DNA of 64,000 bases from Epibacterium sp. Ofav1-8 (GCF_022348185.1 NZ_JAKRFD010000006.1:220879-284878); one strand, 5' to 3'; positions 38,914 to 50,139 are shown, numbered from the stretch's first letter. The notes: generated by a model not told the origin, from the letters alone. Numbers and translations are program-made.

Positions 38914-39789
38914 TCAGCGCGTCGGGACGGGTGTTTCGCCGCGGTAGTCGTAGAAGCCGCGCTGCGTCTTGCGGCCAAGCCAACCGGCCTCGACATATTT
39001 GGTGAGCAGCGGGCAGGGGCGATATTTGGTATCGGCGAGCCCGTCGTGCAATACGTTCATGATCGCCAGGCAGGTGTCGAGGCCGATGAAGTCGGCCAGT
39101 TCCAGCGGGCCCATCGGGTGGTTGGCGCCCAGCTTCATTGATTCGTCGATCGAGCGCACGGAGCCCACGCCCTCGTAGAGCGTATAGACCGCCTCGTTGA
39201 TCATCGGCATCAGGATGCGGTTGACGATGAAGGCGGGGAAGTCCTCGGCGCTGGCAGCCGTCTTGCCGAGCTTTTCGACCACGGCCTGGCAGGTCTGGAA
39301 AGTTTCCTCGTCGGTGGCGATGCCGCGGATGAGTTCCACCAGTTGCATCACCGGTACCGGGTTCATGAAGTGGAACCCCATGAAGCGCTCCGGACGGTCG
39401 GTGCGGCTGGCGAGACGGGTGATCGAGATCGAAGAGGTGTTCGAGGTGAGAATCGTATGCGGTTGCAGATGCGGCAGGAGATCTTCGAAAATCGCCTGCT
39501 TGACGGCCTCGCGCTCCGTTGCCGCCTCGATCACCAGGTCGGTCTGCCCCAGATCCGCCAGGGTCAGAGTGGTGGAGATCCGCTCCATCGCCGCGGTGAC
39601 ATCGGCATCCGAGATCTTGCCCCGGCTGGCCTGGCGGGCAAGGTTTTTCTGGATCAGGGACAGGGCGCTGTCCAGCGCTTGCTGGCTTATGTCGTTGAGA
39701 ACAACATGAAATCCGGAGAGCGCCATGACATGGGCAATGCCGTTGCCCATTTGACCCGCACCGATAACCCCGACTGTTTTAACGTCCAT
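38914..39789 (-). CDS. hbd: 3-hydroxybutyryl-CoA dehydrogenase
   Basis: A 291-residue NAD(P)-dependent dehydrogenase interconverting 3-hydroxybutyryl-CoA and acetoacetyl-CoA. VGVIGAGQMGNGIAHVMALSGFHVVL is the Rossmann motif; MGFHFMNPVPVMQLVELI holds the catalytic His and GFIVNRIL-like block is AFIVNRILMPMINEAV. Used in PHB and ethylmalonyl-CoA carbon flow. A 213-bp gap to the acyltransferase contains an 8-bp inverted repeat (38707-38714 with 38736-38743). Divergent from the next gene. Confidence 0.95.
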   Translation of the reverse strand: MDVKTVGVIGAGQMGNGIAHVMALSGFHVVLNDISQQALDSALSLIQKNLARQASRGKISDADVTAAMERISTTLTLADLGQTDLVIEAATEREAVKQAIFEDLLPHLQPHTILTSNTSSISITRLASRTDRPERFMGFHFMNPVPVMQLVELIRGIATDEETFQTCQAVVEKLGKTAASAEDFPAFIVNRILMPMINEAVYTLYEGVGSVRSIDESMKLGANHPMGPLELADFIGLDTCLAIMNVLHDGLADTKYRPCPLLTKYVEAGWLGRKTQRGFYDYRGETPVPTR

Positions 39790-39957
39790 GATGGATGGCC
39801 TTTCCTTGTGCCTGCCCAGTGCCTGCGGCCGGATACTAATGGTTTCGCGCCCGCAGAAACAAGGCTGATCGACGCCGTTTTCAGCAAATTCGCCGATTAG
39901 CGGTTTGGAAAGATTCGGGCTGCAATATGGCTCTTGGGTGAAAAAGTGGTGGAAGAA

Positions 39958-40782
39958 ATGAGCTATGAACTCAAAAGCGCGGATGCGCTTGTGAGCGAGC
40001 TGTGCAGCTACGGCGAGTCACGGCTTCGGGTCCGGGGCCCAGAGCGCGATCTGCGCGATCCTTATATCAGCTTTCTCGGCGGGACCGAGGTTTTTGGCCG
40101 GTTTATCGAACGCCCCTTTCCGCAAGGTGTCGAAGGGCAGGTGGGGCTAGCCTGCGTCAACCTCGGGTGTGTGAACGCAGGGGTGGATGCCTTCCTGCAT
40201 GACGACAGCCTGATGGAAATTGCCGCCGGCGGACAATTGACGATCCTGCAGGTGATGGGGGCGCAGAACCTCAGCAACAGTTTCTACAAGGTGCACCCGC
40301 GCCGCAATGACCGGTTCCTGCGACCCTATGATGCGCTTGTGCATCTGTTTCCCGAAGTGGACTTCACCGACTACCATTTCAACAAGCACATGCTGACCTC
40401 ATTGCGGGCCATCTCTGAGGATCGCTTTGCGCGTGTCTGTGCAGATCTGCAGGAGACCTGGCTGACCCGCATGGGGCGGCTGATCGGCATGCTGAACGGT
40501 GACGTTGTGCTGTTGTGGTTGCGCTATGACATGGGCGCGGCAGAGACGCTGGGTCCGTCGCCGACGCTGGTGGAGCCCTCGATGCTTGATGTCCTGCGGC
40601 CCAGTGTTGCGGATGTGATCGAACTGGATGTGGCCACGGCCGAACAGGCGCAGGATATTCCCGGGATGATCTTTGGCGCGATGGATCTGCCTGCGGCGCG
40701 ACTGATGCTGGGGCCAAAGGAACATGACCGGATTGCCGATGCGGTGGCTTCGCGGTTGCTGCGGGTTCTGGCTGCGGCCTGA
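39958..40782 (+). CDS. DUF6473-like hypothetical protein
   Basis: A 274-residue soluble protein, without signal or membrane segments. PYISFLGGTEVFGRFIERPFPQGVEGQVG and NLGCVNAGVDAFLHDDSLMEIA are conserved-looking blocks I recall from Rhodobacteraceae DUF6473-type proteins, some of which are near lipid or exopolysaccharide genes. ATG 39958 (MSYELKSADALVSEL) follows GGTGGAAGAA. Function unknown. It converges on etfA and may share its terminator. Confidence 0.6.
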   Translation: MSYELKSADALVSELCSYGESRLRVRGPERDLRDPYISFLGGTEVFGRFIERPFPQGVEGQVGLACVNLGCVNAGVDAFLHDDSLMEIAAGGQLTILQVMGAQNLSNSFYKVHPRRNDRFLRPYDALVHLFPEVDFTDYHFNKHMLTSLRAISEDRFARVCADLQETWLTRMGRLIGMLNGDVVLLWLRYDMGAAETLGPSPTLVEPSMLDVLRPSVADVIELDVATAEQAQDIPGMIFGAMDLPAARLMLGPKEHDRIADAVASRLLRVLAAA

Positions 40783-40840
40783 TGCGCGGCCCGCTGTCCA
40801 CCGGAGGGGCGGGCACGTGCTATGTCAGCGCAAAAGAAAA

Positions 40841-40863
40841 GAGCCCACGCAATGCGTGGGCTC
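40841..40863 (-). terminator. Rho-independent terminator of etfA
   Basis: A perfect 10-bp stem GAGCCCACGC/GCGTGGGCTC around AAT. On the minus strand it is followed by TTTTCTTTTG, so it stops etfBA transcription; it may also stop the convergent gene on the plus strand. Confidence 0.9.
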
Positions 40864-40887
40864 CTGTCATTTCTGATCGGGGCTGGC

Positions 40888-41817
40888 TCAGCCGAGCTTT
40901 TCGGTCAGCGCCGGAACCGCCTCGAAGAGATCCGCAACCAGACCGTAATCGGCAACCTGGAAGATCGGAGCCTCTTCGTCCTTGTTGATCGCAACGATGA
41001 TCTTGGAGTCCTTCATGCCCGCGAGGTGCTGGATCGCGCCGGAGATGCCAACCGCGATATAGAGCTCGGGGGCGACGACCTTGCCGGTCTGACCCACCTG
41101 CCAGTCGTTCGGCGCAAAGCCCGAATCGACCGCCGCACGGGAGGCACCAACCGCCGCGCCCAGCTTGTCGGCCAGAGCTTCGATGATCTTGAAGTCTTCC
41201 TCGGAGCCGACGCCGCGACCACCGGAGACAACCACGCCTGCGGAGGTGAGTTCGGGGCGATCGCTCTCTGCGACCTTGTCCTCGACCCAGGACGACAGAC
41301 CGGGGTTTTCTGCTGCGGAGATGGTGTCCACGGAGGCGGAACCACCTTCGCCGGCTGCGTCGAATGTCGAGGTCCGGAAGGAGATGACCTTCTTCGCGTC
41401 GGAGGATTTCACAACCTGGATCGCGTTGCCCGCATAGATCGGGCGCTCGAAGGTGTCGGCGTCCACCACGGCGGTCACGTCGGAGATCACCATCACGTCA
41501 AGCAGGGCTGCCACGCGGGGCAGGATGTTCTTGGCGTCGGTGGTCGCAGGCGCAACGATGTGGCTGTAGTCGGAGGCCAGACCGGCGATCAGCGCGGCGG
41601 TCGGTTCCGCCAGGCGGTGGCCGAGGCTTTCGTCTTCGGCAACCAGAACCTTGGCGACGCCGTCGATCTTGGCCGCGGCTTCACCGGCAGCAGCCGCTGT
41701 GGCGCCTGCCGCCAGGACGGTGACATCGCCCAGGGATTTTGCGGCGGAAACGGCCTTGGCGGTTGCGTCAAGGGACAGTTCGCCACTGGTGACTTCGGCA
41801 AGGAGAAGAACAGCCAT
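40888..41817 (-). CDS. etfA: Electron transfer flavoprotein alpha subunit
   Basis: A 309-residue FAD-binding subunit that takes electrons from acyl-CoA dehydrogenases and passes them to ETF-quinone oxidoreductase. [36 protein letters not shown] is the FAD motif and [14 protein letters not shown] block is [14 protein letters not shown]. Shares a one-base overlap with etfB upstream. Probable electron acceptor of Mcd. Confidence 0.96.
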   Translation of the reverse strand: MAVLLLAEVTSGELSLDATAKAVSAAKSLGDVTVLAAGATAAAAGEAAAKIDGVAKVLVAEDESLGHRLAEPTAALIAGLASDYSHIVAPATTDAKNILPRVAALLDVMVISDVTAVVDADTFERPIYAGNAIQVVKSSDAKKVISFRTSTFDAAGEGGSASVDTISAAENPGLSSWVEDKVAESDRPELTSAGVVVSGGRGVGSEEDFKIIEALADKLGAAVGASRAAVDSGFAPNDWQVGQTGKVVAPELYIAVGISGAIQHLAGMKDSKIIVAINKDEEAPIFQVADYGLVADLFEAVPALTEKLG

Positions 41818-42575
41818 TACACAGCTCCCGCTTCTTTGAGTTTCTCAACCAGCTCGTCGACGGAGCCCACCATGATGCCAGCGGAGCGGGCTTCGGGTTC
41901 CTTGGTCTCCACCACGGTCAGGCGCGGGGTGACGTCGACGCCGTAATCGGCGGCGGTTTTCTCGTCGAGCGGCTTTTTCTTTGCCTTCATGATGTTCGGC
42001 AGCGAGGCATAGCGCGGCTCATTGAGGCGCAGGTCCACGGTGACGATCGTCGGCATCTTGACGGAGATGGTCTGCAGACCGCCATCCACTTCGCGGGTCA
42101 CCTTGGCGTCGTCGCCCTCGATGTCCACGGCGGAGGCAAACGTCGCCTGCGACCAGCCCAGCAGTGCGGAGAGCATCTGGCCGGTGGCGTTCATGTCGTT
42201 GTCGATCGCCTGCTTGCCGGCGAGCACGAGGCCCGGCTGCTCTTCCTCGACAACTTTGGCGAGGATCTTGGCGACCGCGAGCGGCTCGATGTCCTGGTGA
42301 ACGTCATCTGCGGCGACCACGAGGATCGCACGGTCAGCACCCATGGCCAGCGCGGTGCGCAGGGTTTCCTGCGCCTGCTTGACGCCAATGGAGACGGCGA
42401 CGACCTCATCGGCCTTGCCCGCTTCCTTGAGGCGGATCGCCTCTTCCACGGCGATTTCGTCGAAGGGGTTCATCGACATCTTGACGTTGGCGAGGTCGAC
42501 ACCGCTGCCGTCCGCTTTGACGCGGACTTTCACGTTGTAGTCGATCACGCGTTTGACAGGTACGAGTACCTTCAT
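41817..42575 (-). CDS. etfB: Electron transfer flavoprotein beta subunit
   Basis: A 252-residue partner of Etf[52 protein letters not shown] is the standard N-terminus and [14 protein letters not shown] and [17 protein letters not shown] ([14 protein letters not shown]) are further conserved segments. I start at ATG 42575; the longer frame is a shadow. It precedes etfA. Confidence 0.96.
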   Translation of the reverse strand: MKVLVPVKRVIDYNVKVRVKADGSGVDLANVKMSMNPFDEIAVEEAIRLKEAGKADEVVAVSIGVKQAQETLRTALAMGADRAILVVAADDVHQDIEPLAVAKILAKVVEEEQPGLVLAGKQAIDNDMNATGQMLSALLGWSQATFASAVDIEGDDAKVTREVDGGLQTISVKMPTIVTVDLRLNEPRYASLPNIMKAKKKPLDEKTAADYGVDVTPRLTVVETKEPEARSAGIMVGSVDELVEKLKEAGAV

Positions 42576-42775
42576 TGGGCGTTTCTCCTTAACAATCGGG
42601 GTTCGCTTGCGCGGCCCCATGAGTGCTCTCGGGGTGTTGATACCGGCTAGACGGGCGTGGCAACAGGGTAAAATCGTCACGTTTTGGCCCGCGGACGTCG
42701 CGTTCGCCAAAAGAACGTTTAATTTCGTTGCGGAAATTTGGCGGACGAAACCCGTGGTGAGGCACAAAGAAAGAC

Positions 42776-42800
42776 CCCCGCGCCGGGTGACGCGGGGGAT
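42776..42800 (-). terminator. Terminator of the cobalamin adenosyltransferase gene
   Basis: An 8-bp stem CCCCCGCG/CGCGGGGG with a loop of about eight bases, followed on the minus strand by TCTTTCTTTG. It lies between etfB and the adenosyltransferase and serves the latter. Confidence 0.7.
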
Positions 42801-42848
42801 GTTTGCGTAAACATGCGCGAATCAGAGTTGCGGTGGACGCCACGCGGC

Positions 42849-43421
42849 TCAGCGGTTGGCGCCGGGGACCCAGAGCACGTCCTGTGCACCGTTGTCATTG
42901 GCGACGCGAGAGGCCACGAAAAACCAGTCCGACAGGCGGTTGAGGTAGATCAGGACCGAGGGATTGACGTCCTCGTCGGTGGCGAGTTCGGTTGCCAACC
43001 GTTCCGCGCGGCGCGCTACGGTGCGGCAGACATGGAGATGCGCCGAAAGGGCGCTGCCGCCCGGCAAAACAAAGCTGCGCAGAGGGGCCAGCGCCTTGTT
43101 CATCACGTCGATTTCGGCCTCCAGCCGGTCCACCTGGGCTTGCGCCATGCGCAGAGGGGGGTACTCGGCTTCGGCGTCCAGATGCATGTCCGGGCGGCAC
43201 AGGTCGGCGCCAAGGTCAAAGAGGTCATTCTGGATCCGCGCCAGCGCCGCGTCCATCTCGCCCTCGGCAACCAGGCGGGCCACGCCCAGCTGGGCGTTCA
43301 ACTCGTCCGAGGTGCCGTAGGCGGTGACGCGGGCAGAGTGTTTGGCGACGCGATCACCGTTGCCGAGCGCGGTATCGCCCTTGTCCCCGGTGCGGGTGTA
43401 GATCTTGTTCAGGACCACCAT
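42849..43421 (-). CDS. pduO: Cob(I)alamin ATP:adenosyltransferase (PduO type)
   Basis: A 190-residue PduO-type adenosyltransferase that makes adenosylcobalamin from ATP. NKIYTRTGDKGDTALGNGDRVAK is the ATP-binding N-terminus and FVLPGGSALSAHLHVCRTVARRAERLA the cobalamin-side signature. Its product is the cofactor of mutases such as ethylmalonyl- and methylmalonyl-CoA mutase, matching mcd in this window. The small membrane gene follows upstream (43425). Confidence 0.95.
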   Translation of the reverse strand: MVVLNKIYTRTGDKGDTALGNGDRVAKHSARVTAYGTSDELNAQLGVARLVAEGEMDAALARIQNDLFDLGADLCRPDMHLDAEAEYPPLRMAQAQVDRLEAEIDVMNKALAPLRSFVLPGGSALSAHLHVCRTVARRAERLATELATDEDVNPSVLIYLNRLSDWFFVASRVANDNGAQDVLWVPGANR

Positions 43422-43424
43422 GGG

Positions 43425-43628
43425 TCAGTTCCCTCCTGCGCTGAGAGCGACGAAGCCCAGCAGCAGAACCACTGCCAGGAATTGAAAGAAGATGCGCAGA
43501 CGCATCATCTTGTTGGCATTCTTGCGGTTGAAGTCGCCTCCGATTCCAAAGCCGCCAATCCCGATCGCCAGGACAATGACCACGGCCGCCATTGCCAGTA
43601 TGCCCAGGATGTAAAGTGGTGTGCCCAT
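43425..43628 (-). CDS. Twin transmembrane helix small protein
   Basis: A 67-residue protein with two helices (about 6-27 and 48-64) and a basic loop NRKNANKMMRLR between them. It resembles the small HIG1-type/twin-helix family found next to the PduO gene in Rhodobacterales. Function unknown; respiratory-complex roles are suggested for HIG1 proteins. 3 bases from the adenosyltransferase start: same transcript. Confidence 0.65.
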   Translation of the reverse strand: MGTPLYILGILAMAAVVIVLAIGIGGFGIGGDFNRKNANKMMRLRIFFQFLAVVLLLGFVALSAGGN

Positions 43629-43697
43629 TGTTGATCTGATCCTTTGTTGTCCGGTGGCGCGCGGCGTCGGGGCCGGGCCGCTCGACAGGTGATGCGA

Positions 43698-44528
43698 CTA
43701 TCTAAAGCGCAGGAGAATGCGGTCAATCGCCCGTGTCGAGAGAAACCGTCGCAGGGTGCCGGCAATGTAGGTGGGAGTGGTCACGTAATAGCGCGGACGC
43801 GGGCGGCGGGCCTCCAGCGCGCGGGCCAGTTTTTGCGATACCGCCGCAGGTGGCAGTTCAAAGGTATCGGGACCGCTGGAATGATACAGCCGCTTCAGGA
43901 GCGTCGCCTCGTAGCGGGCGCGGATGGGGGAGGCCTTCCAGTCGATGTGTTTCTCGAAATGCGGGATCGAGTTCTGTCGGATGTGCGATGTCACCGGGCC
44001 GGGTTCGATCAGCACGACGTGAATGCCGGTGTCGGCCAATTCCAGCCGCAAGGTGTCCGTCAGCCCTTCGAGCGCGAATTTGGTGGCCGCATAGGCGCCG
44101 CGCCAGGGGTAGCTGACCAGCCCCAGCACGGAAGAATTCTGAACGATCCGGCCATGCCCCTGTGCCCGCATCACCGGAATCATCTGCCGGGTCAGCTCAT
44201 GCCAGCCAAAGAAGTTGGTCTCGAAGATTTCGCGCAGACCGTCTGTGGGCAGATCTTCGACGGCACCGGGCAGGCCGTGAGCGCCATTGTTGAACAGCGC
44301 GTCCAGGGTGCCGCCGGTTGCGTCCAGCACTTCGGCCAGGCCGCTGCGGATGCTGTCGGGGTCGGTGTAGTCGATGCGGGGACTGTCAAAGCCTTCGCCG
44401 CGCAACCGGTCACAGTCGCTGGCCTGCCGGCAGGAAGCAAAGACGCGCCAGCCGCGTGCCCGCATATCGCGGGCGGCGGCATAGCCAATGCCGGTCGAAC
44501 AGCCTGTGATCAGCAGTGTCTTGGTCAT
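43698..44528 (-). CDS. Short-chain dehydrogenase/reductase
   Basis: A 276-residue SDR: LLITGCSTGIGYAAARDMRARGW is the nucleotide-binding motif, NNGAHGLPG the NNAG-like motif, and YAATKFALEGLTDTL the YxxxK catalytic pair. Substrate unknown. Separated from neighbours; the SH3-domain gene upstream on the same strand may share its transcript, with a 32-bp gap. Confidence 0.88.
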   Translation of the reverse strand: MTKTLLITGCSTGIGYAAARDMRARGWRVFASCRQASDCDRLRGEGFDSPRIDYTDPDSIRSGLAEVLDATGGTLDALFNNGAHGLPGAVEDLPTDGLREIFETNFFGWHELTRQMIPVMRAQGHGRIVQNSSVLGLVSYPWRGAYAATKFALEGLTDTLRLELADTGIHVVLIEPGPVTSHIRQNSIPHFEKHIDWKASPIRARYEATLLKRLYHSSGPDTFELPPAAVSQKLARALEARRPRPRYYVTTPTYIAGTLRRFLSTRAIDRILLRFR

Positions 44529-44560
44529 GTCGGGCTCCGGAAGTAGGGTCCGGGGCCGAG

Positions 44561-45205
44561 TTATGACCCTTTCGCGCTCAGCAGGGAAGCGGCAATCCAG
44601 CCCACCTGACCGGTTTTGGGGGTTTCGAGCAATGCCCAGCCCGAGGGATCGTCGTTCAGCACCCGCACCTGATCGCCAGCCAGGAGCTGCACCAGCACCG
44701 GAAAGCGGGTTCCGGGCCCAAGCCGCACATTGGCCCGCGATGCCCGCACGCGGCGTAAGTCTCCGACCGGCTCCGGGGCGGCAACGGTGGCGACGGGCTG
44801 CGGGGTGGCTGCGGTGATCGACGCCAATCCGCCTTCGAGCGCGCCGATCTGCAACCCGGTGGCCGGCAGGCTGAGCGAGATCCGCTGCGGTTCGGGCGTG
44901 CTGTGCTGGGTTGTGTTCAGCCCCGTGCCGCGCGGGGTGCCGGGCGCGGGGGTGTCGCGGTTGCCGGATGCAGTCTTGATCGCCGCAGGTGGCGGTCCCT
45001 GATAAGGTGTCAGCACCGGCGCACCGAGGCGGATTTCAGCCGGGCTGCTGACAATGCGATTCCGGTTTCGCTTTGAATCGGCGAGGGTTTCCTGCCGCTG
45101 GATGAGGCTGTCGGGCGGTGCGGGTGGCTCAAAATCGGCACCACCGCTCAATTCGTAGAACGCCAATGCCAACCCGGCAAAGGACACAATCAAAAACCGC
45201 GACAT
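44561..45205 (-). CDS. Membrane-anchored SH3-domain protein
   Basis: A 214-residue protein with one N-terminal hydrophobic segment (about 4-18), a proline-rich low-complexity region (about 25-145) and a C-terminal bacterial SH3 domain (about 152-210: RASRANVRLGPGTRFPVLVQLLAGDQVRVL, GWALLETPKTGQVGWI). SH3 domains of this type often bind peptidoglycan. Probably an envelope protein. Confidence 0.75.
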   Translation of the reverse strand: MSRFLIVSFAGLALAFYELSGGADFEPPAPPDSLIQRQETLADSKRNRNRIVSSPAEIRLGAPVLTPYQGPPPAAIKTASGNRDTPAPGTPRGTGLNTTQHSTPEPQRISLSLPATGLQIGALEGGLASITAATPQPVATVAAPEPVGDLRRVRASRANVRLGPGTRFPVLVQLLAGDQVRVLNDDPSGWALLETPKTGQVGWIAASLLSAKGS

Positions 45206-45519
45206 GGCGCGTACCCCCTACAAATGATCGCTTCAAACCTCGTGCGGTCCCGGTGTCGACGGCTTCCCCTCGCGCTTGGACAACGTCGGGGACGGCGGCC
45301 GGGGTCCCAATGGCAGTTGGGAGAATCGCCCGTGACGCGATCAATACATCACAATCTTAGCATAAAATGAGGGGAGCCGCGGCGGTTTCCTCCCCTTAGG
45401 CCGCGCGCAGAGGCCAAAGGCGACGCAACGCGTGTTGAGCGCGCCGGTCGAGGCTTTCATCTGTTGATAACCTGCCAAGGCCGCTTGCCGCTCGACGAGG
45501 GGAGCAGTATCACGAGAAC
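45206..45519. other. Divergent region upstream of parC
   Basis: 314 bp between the SH3 gene and parC. Contains their promoters; I see no repeats, RNA genes or small coding regions that stand out. Confidence 0.5.
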
Positions 45520-47868
45520 ATGACCGACCTGGTAGATGATCCGACTCCCCCCGAAATGCCTCAAGAAGGCGAGATTCTGGAACCGTTGCGCCGTGCGATC
45601 GGCGAACGTTACCTGACCTATGCGCTGAGCACGATCATGCACCGGGCGCTGCCCGATGCGCGCGACGGGCTGAAGCCGGTGCATCGGCGCATCCTCTATG
45701 CGATGAACCGCCTGCGGCTCAGCTCCAGTGGCGGCTTTCTGAAGTCCGCCAAGATCTCCGGCGACACGATGGGCGATTTCCACCCCCATGGCGATGCGGC
45801 GATCTATGACGCGATGGCGCGGCTGGCGCAGGATTTTGCGGTCCGCTACCCGCTGGTCGACGGTCAGGGCAACTTTGGCAATATCGACGGCGACAATCCG
45901 GCGGCCTCGCGCTACACCGAGGCGCGCATGACCTTCATCGCTGAGGCGATGCTGGAGGGGCTGAACGAAGACTCGGTCGATTTTCGCGACAACTACGACG
46001 GCCGCCTCCAGGAACCCTCGGTTCTGCCGGCGACCTTTCCGAATATCCTTGCGAACGGCGCCAGCGGCATTGCCGTCGGGATGGCGACCAATATTCCACC
46101 GCATAACATCGCCGAGCTGATCGACGCCTGTATCCATCTGATCAAGGCGCCCAACGCGGGCGACGACACGCTGCTGCAATATGTGCCGGGTCCGGATTTC
46201 CCGACCGGGGGCACCATCGTGGAGCCCAAGGAAAACATCGCCCAGGCCTATCGCACCGGGCGCGGCTCTTTCCGTCTGCGCGCCACCCACGAGATCGAAG
46301 ATCTGGGGCGGGGGCAATGGCAGATCGTCATCACCGAGATCCCCTATCAGGTGCAGAAGTCCAAGCTGATCGAGAAGATTGCCGAGGTCATCCAGACCAA
46401 GAAGGTGCCGATCCTCGCCGATGTACGCGACGAGAGCGCCGAAGACATCCGCATCATTCTGGAACCGAAATCCAAGAACGTCGACCCTGAGGTCCTGATG
46501 GGGCTGATGTATCGCAACTCCGATCTGGAGGTGCGGTTCTCGCTCAACATGAACGTGTTGATCGACGGGGTCACGCCCAAGGTCTGCTCGATGAAAGAGG
46601 TGCTGCGCGCCTTCCTCGATCACCGCCGTGATGTGCTTCAGCGTCGCTCGCGCCACCGGATGGCGAAGATCGACCACCGGCTTGAGGTGCTCGACGGTTT
46701 CATCATCGCGTTTTTGAACCTCGACCGGGTGATCGACATCATCCGTTATGACGATGATCCCAAAGCGGCATTGATGCGTGAAAACTGGGATCGCGAACAT
46801 CCCCGCGCCTTTACCGAGGCGGAATATGTCACGCCTGCTGCCGGCGACGGCGAACTCTCCGAGGTGCAGGCCGAGGCGATCCTCAACATGCGCCTGCGCT
46901 CCTTGCGCAAGCTTGAAGAGATCGAACTCACCCGCGAGCGCGATGCTCTGCGTGAAGAACGCAAGAGCCTTGCGGAGCTTCTGGACAGCGAAGATCTGCA
47001 GTGGAAGAAGATCACCGAACAGCTGCGCGAGACCAAGAAACAGTTCGGCAAGGACTATTCGGGAGGCGCGCGGCGCACCCAGTTTGCCGAGGCGGGCGAG
47101 GTCGAGGATGTGCCGCTTGAGGCGATGATCGACCGCGAGCCGATCACCGTGGTGTGCTCGCAGATGGGCTGGATTCGCGCGATGACGGGCCATATCGACC
47201 TAGGTCGCGAACTGAAGTTCAAGGACGGCGACGGCCCGCGTTTCATCTTTCACGCGGAAACCACCGACCGGCTCCTGGTGTTCGGCTCCAACGGGCGGTT
47301 CTACACCCTGTCAGCGGCCAATCTGCCCGGCGGTCGCGGCATGGGGGAGCCTCTGCGCCTGATGGTGGATCTGCCCAACGAGGTCGAAATCGTCGATCTC
47401 TTCATCCACAATCCCGAAGGCCGCCTGCTGGTGGCGTCGGATGCGGGCAACGGGTTTGTCTGCGCCGAAAAGGAAATCGTGGCGCAGACCCGAGGCGGCA
47501 AACAGGTGTTGAACGTCAAGGACGACGAGCGCGCCAAGATCTGTATCCCGGTCTCGGGCGATCACGTTGCGGTGGTTTCGGAGAATGGCAAATTCCTGGT
47601 GTTCTCGATCGAGGAAATGCCGGAGCTCACCCGCGGCAAGGGCGTGCGGCTGCAGAAATACAATATGGCACGCGGGCGTCAGGGGGCGCTGGAACTGGAC
47701 GGCGGGCTGGCCGATGTCACCACGTTCAACTGGGACGAAGGGCTTCAGTGGGAGATGGGCGGCGGCAAGACCCGTCACGAGACCGACCTCAGCCAATGGC
47801 TGGGCAAGCGGGCCGGGGTTGGCAAGCGGCCGCCCTATGGGTTCCCGAAGTCCTACAAGTTCAAATAG
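45520..47868 (+). CDS. parC: DNA topoisomerase IV subunit A
   Basis: A 782-residue decatenase subunit. LTYALSTIMHRALPDARDGLKPVHRRILYAMN, the catalytic Tyr (about 132) in PAASRYTEARM, GIAVGMATNIPPHN and the coiled-coil tower are all present. The C-terminal beta-pinwheel (about 500-770) is shorter than in GyrA and lacks a GyrA box, which favours ParC. A possible terminator follows at 47897. Confidence 0.95.
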   Translation: MTDLVDDPTPPEMPQEGEILEPLRRAIGERYLTYALSTIMHRALPDARDGLKPVHRRILYAMNRLRLSSSGGFLKSAKISGDTMGDFHPHGDAAIYDAMARLAQDFAVRYPLVDGQGNFGNIDGDNPAASRYTEARMTFIAEAMLEGLNEDSVDFRDNYDGRLQEPSVLPATFPNILANGASGIAVGMATNIPPHNIAELIDACIHLIKAPNAGDDTLLQYVPGPDFPTGGTIVEPKENIAQAYRTGRGSFRLRATHEIEDLGRGQWQIVITEIPYQVQKSKLIEKIAEVIQTKKVPILADVRDESAEDIRIILEPKSKNVDPEVLMGLMYRNSDLEVRFSLNMNVLIDGVTPKVCSMKEVLRAFLDHRRDVLQRRSRHRMAKIDHRLEVLDGFIIAFLNLDRVIDIIRYDDDPKAALMRENWDREHPRAFTEAEYVTPAAGDGELSEVQAEAILNMRLRSLRKLEEIELTRERDALREERKSLAELLDSEDLQWKKITEQLRETKKQFGKDYSGGARRTQFAEAGEVEDVPLEAMIDREPITVVCSQMGWIRAMTGHIDLGRELKFKDGDGPRFIFHAETTDRLLVFGSNGRFYTLSAANLPGGRGMGEPLRLMVDLPNEVEIVDLFIHNPEGRLLVASDAGNGFVCAEKEIVAQTRGGKQVLNVKDDERAKICIPVSGDHVAVVSENGKFLVFSIEEMPELTRGKGVRLQKYNMARGRQGALELDGGLADVTTFNWDEGLQWEMGGGKTRHETDLSQWLGKRAGVGKRPPYGFPKSYKFK

Positions 47869-47896
47869 CGGCAACAACTTGCCGGAAAACATGTGG

Positions 47897-47918
47897 CCCC
47901 CGCGCAACCGCGCGGGGG
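47897..47918 (+). terminator. Possible terminator after parC
   Basis: A 9-bp stem CCCCCGCGC/GCGCGGGGG around AACC, about 30 bp after the parC stop. Only TTCGCC follows, so it may be weak. Confidence 0.45.
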
Positions 47919-47996
47919 TTCGCCGTTGTGCGGGTTTACCGGCAGGGAAGTCCCGGTCTATCACTTGGCGACCCTGATCCGACCGCGAGATAGAGA

Positions 47997-48599
47997 ATGT
48001 TGATGATCCGCACCTTTGCGCTTCTGGCCGTCACCGCCCTGCTGGCCGCCTGTACCCCGCCCAGCCCCGATGACGCGTTGCGTGATCTTGGCAGTTTCAA
48101 GCTTGGCCACAATATCGTGGTTGCCCCCAAGGTGCAGATGGTGCCCGGATCCCGCAAGGTGGAGCCGGATGAATGGGTCGATCTGCTGACCAATGAGATG
48201 GCGGCGCGCTTTTCGCAGTACGAAGGCGACCAGCTCTATCACTTCGGCCTGAGCGTGGAGGGCTATTTCGTCGCGCCCGGTGGCGTGCCGCTGGTGCTGA
48301 GCCCGAAATCGGTGCTCGCCGTGAAGGTCACCGTCTGGGATGACGCCGCGAACCAGAAGCTGAACGCCGAGCCGAAGACCTTCACCGTGTTCGAGACCAC
48401 CTCGGGAGAGAGCTTCCTGGTGGGCTCGGGACATGCCCGCACCCGCGAAGAACAGATGCTGGGATTGGCGCGCAACGCGGTCAGGGAAATCGAGGTCTGG
48501 ATGGCGGAGCAGCACCAGGAAAACGGCTGGTTCGCGCCCGATGCCCCGGAGGCCGCAGAGGCACCGCCGCAGGCGGATGCGACCCCGGCCAGCGAGTAG
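47997..48599 (+). CDS. Hypothetical lipoprotein
   Basis: A 200-residue protein with a lipobox (TALLAAC, Cys19). The body (about 20-180) is alpha/beta-rich without motifs I know; the C-terminus is alanine- and proline-rich. VVAPKVQMVPGSRKVEPDEW and GYFVAPGGVPLVLSPKS are conserved-looking. Probably outer-membrane anchored. A GDSL or other enzyme motif is absent. Alone in the gap between parC and tuf. Confidence 0.6.
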   Translation: MLMIRTFALLAVTALLAACTPPSPDDALRDLGSFKLGHNIVVAPKVQMVPGSRKVEPDEWVDLLTNEMAARFSQYEGDQLYHFGLSVEGYFVAPGGVPLVLSPKSVLAVKVTVWDDAANQKLNAEPKTFTVFETTSGESFLVGSGHARTREEQMLGLARNAVREIEVWMAEQHQENGWFAPDAPEAAEAPPQADATPASE

Positions 48600-48712
48600 C
48601 GCGTTTGTCAAGAACGAACCGCTTGATTTTTGCGCGTAAACCAAATAAGCCGCGCGCGCAGAGGAAACCGGGTCCGGTCGGACCCCCCAATTTTCAAAGG
48701 GGCGCCTAAGGA

Positions 48713-49888
<1,176 letters not shown>

Positions 49889-49919
49889 GCCAGGATCGCA
49901 TTGACGCGCCATACGGACT

Positions 49920-49940
49920 GTGTCGAAGATCCTCGCGTAA
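49920..49940 (+). repeat. Duplicate of the tuf 3' end
   Basis: GTG TCG AAG ATC CTC GCG TAA repeats the last seven codons of tuf (49868-49888, GTG TCC AAG ATC CTG GCG TAA) with three synonymous differences, 31 bp downstream. It would be a scar of recombination or gene conversion with the second tuf gene that such genomes usually carry. Confidence 0.7.
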
Positions 49941-49966
49941 GTCTCGCGAAAATCTGAGAATAGAGA

Positions 49967-49993
49967 GGGCCTCCCAACGGGAGGCCCTTTTTT
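49967..49993 (+). terminator. Rho-independent terminator after tuf
   Basis: A perfect 9-bp stem GGGCCTCCC/GGGAGGCCC around AAC with TTTTTT after it. A textbook terminator downstream of tuf and its duplicate tail. Confidence 0.95.
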
Positions 49994-50139
49994 ATGGTGT
50001 CAGGAAGCCTGCCACGTGTTGTGCCCGGTCGCCGGTGCTGCACTGAGCTGCGTCATGCGCTGAGGGCAAATTCCCTGCACGGAACGCCAACTTCCCTCTT
50101 GCACAGGCTGTCCGTCTGGCATAGGAACTGCCGCACTAC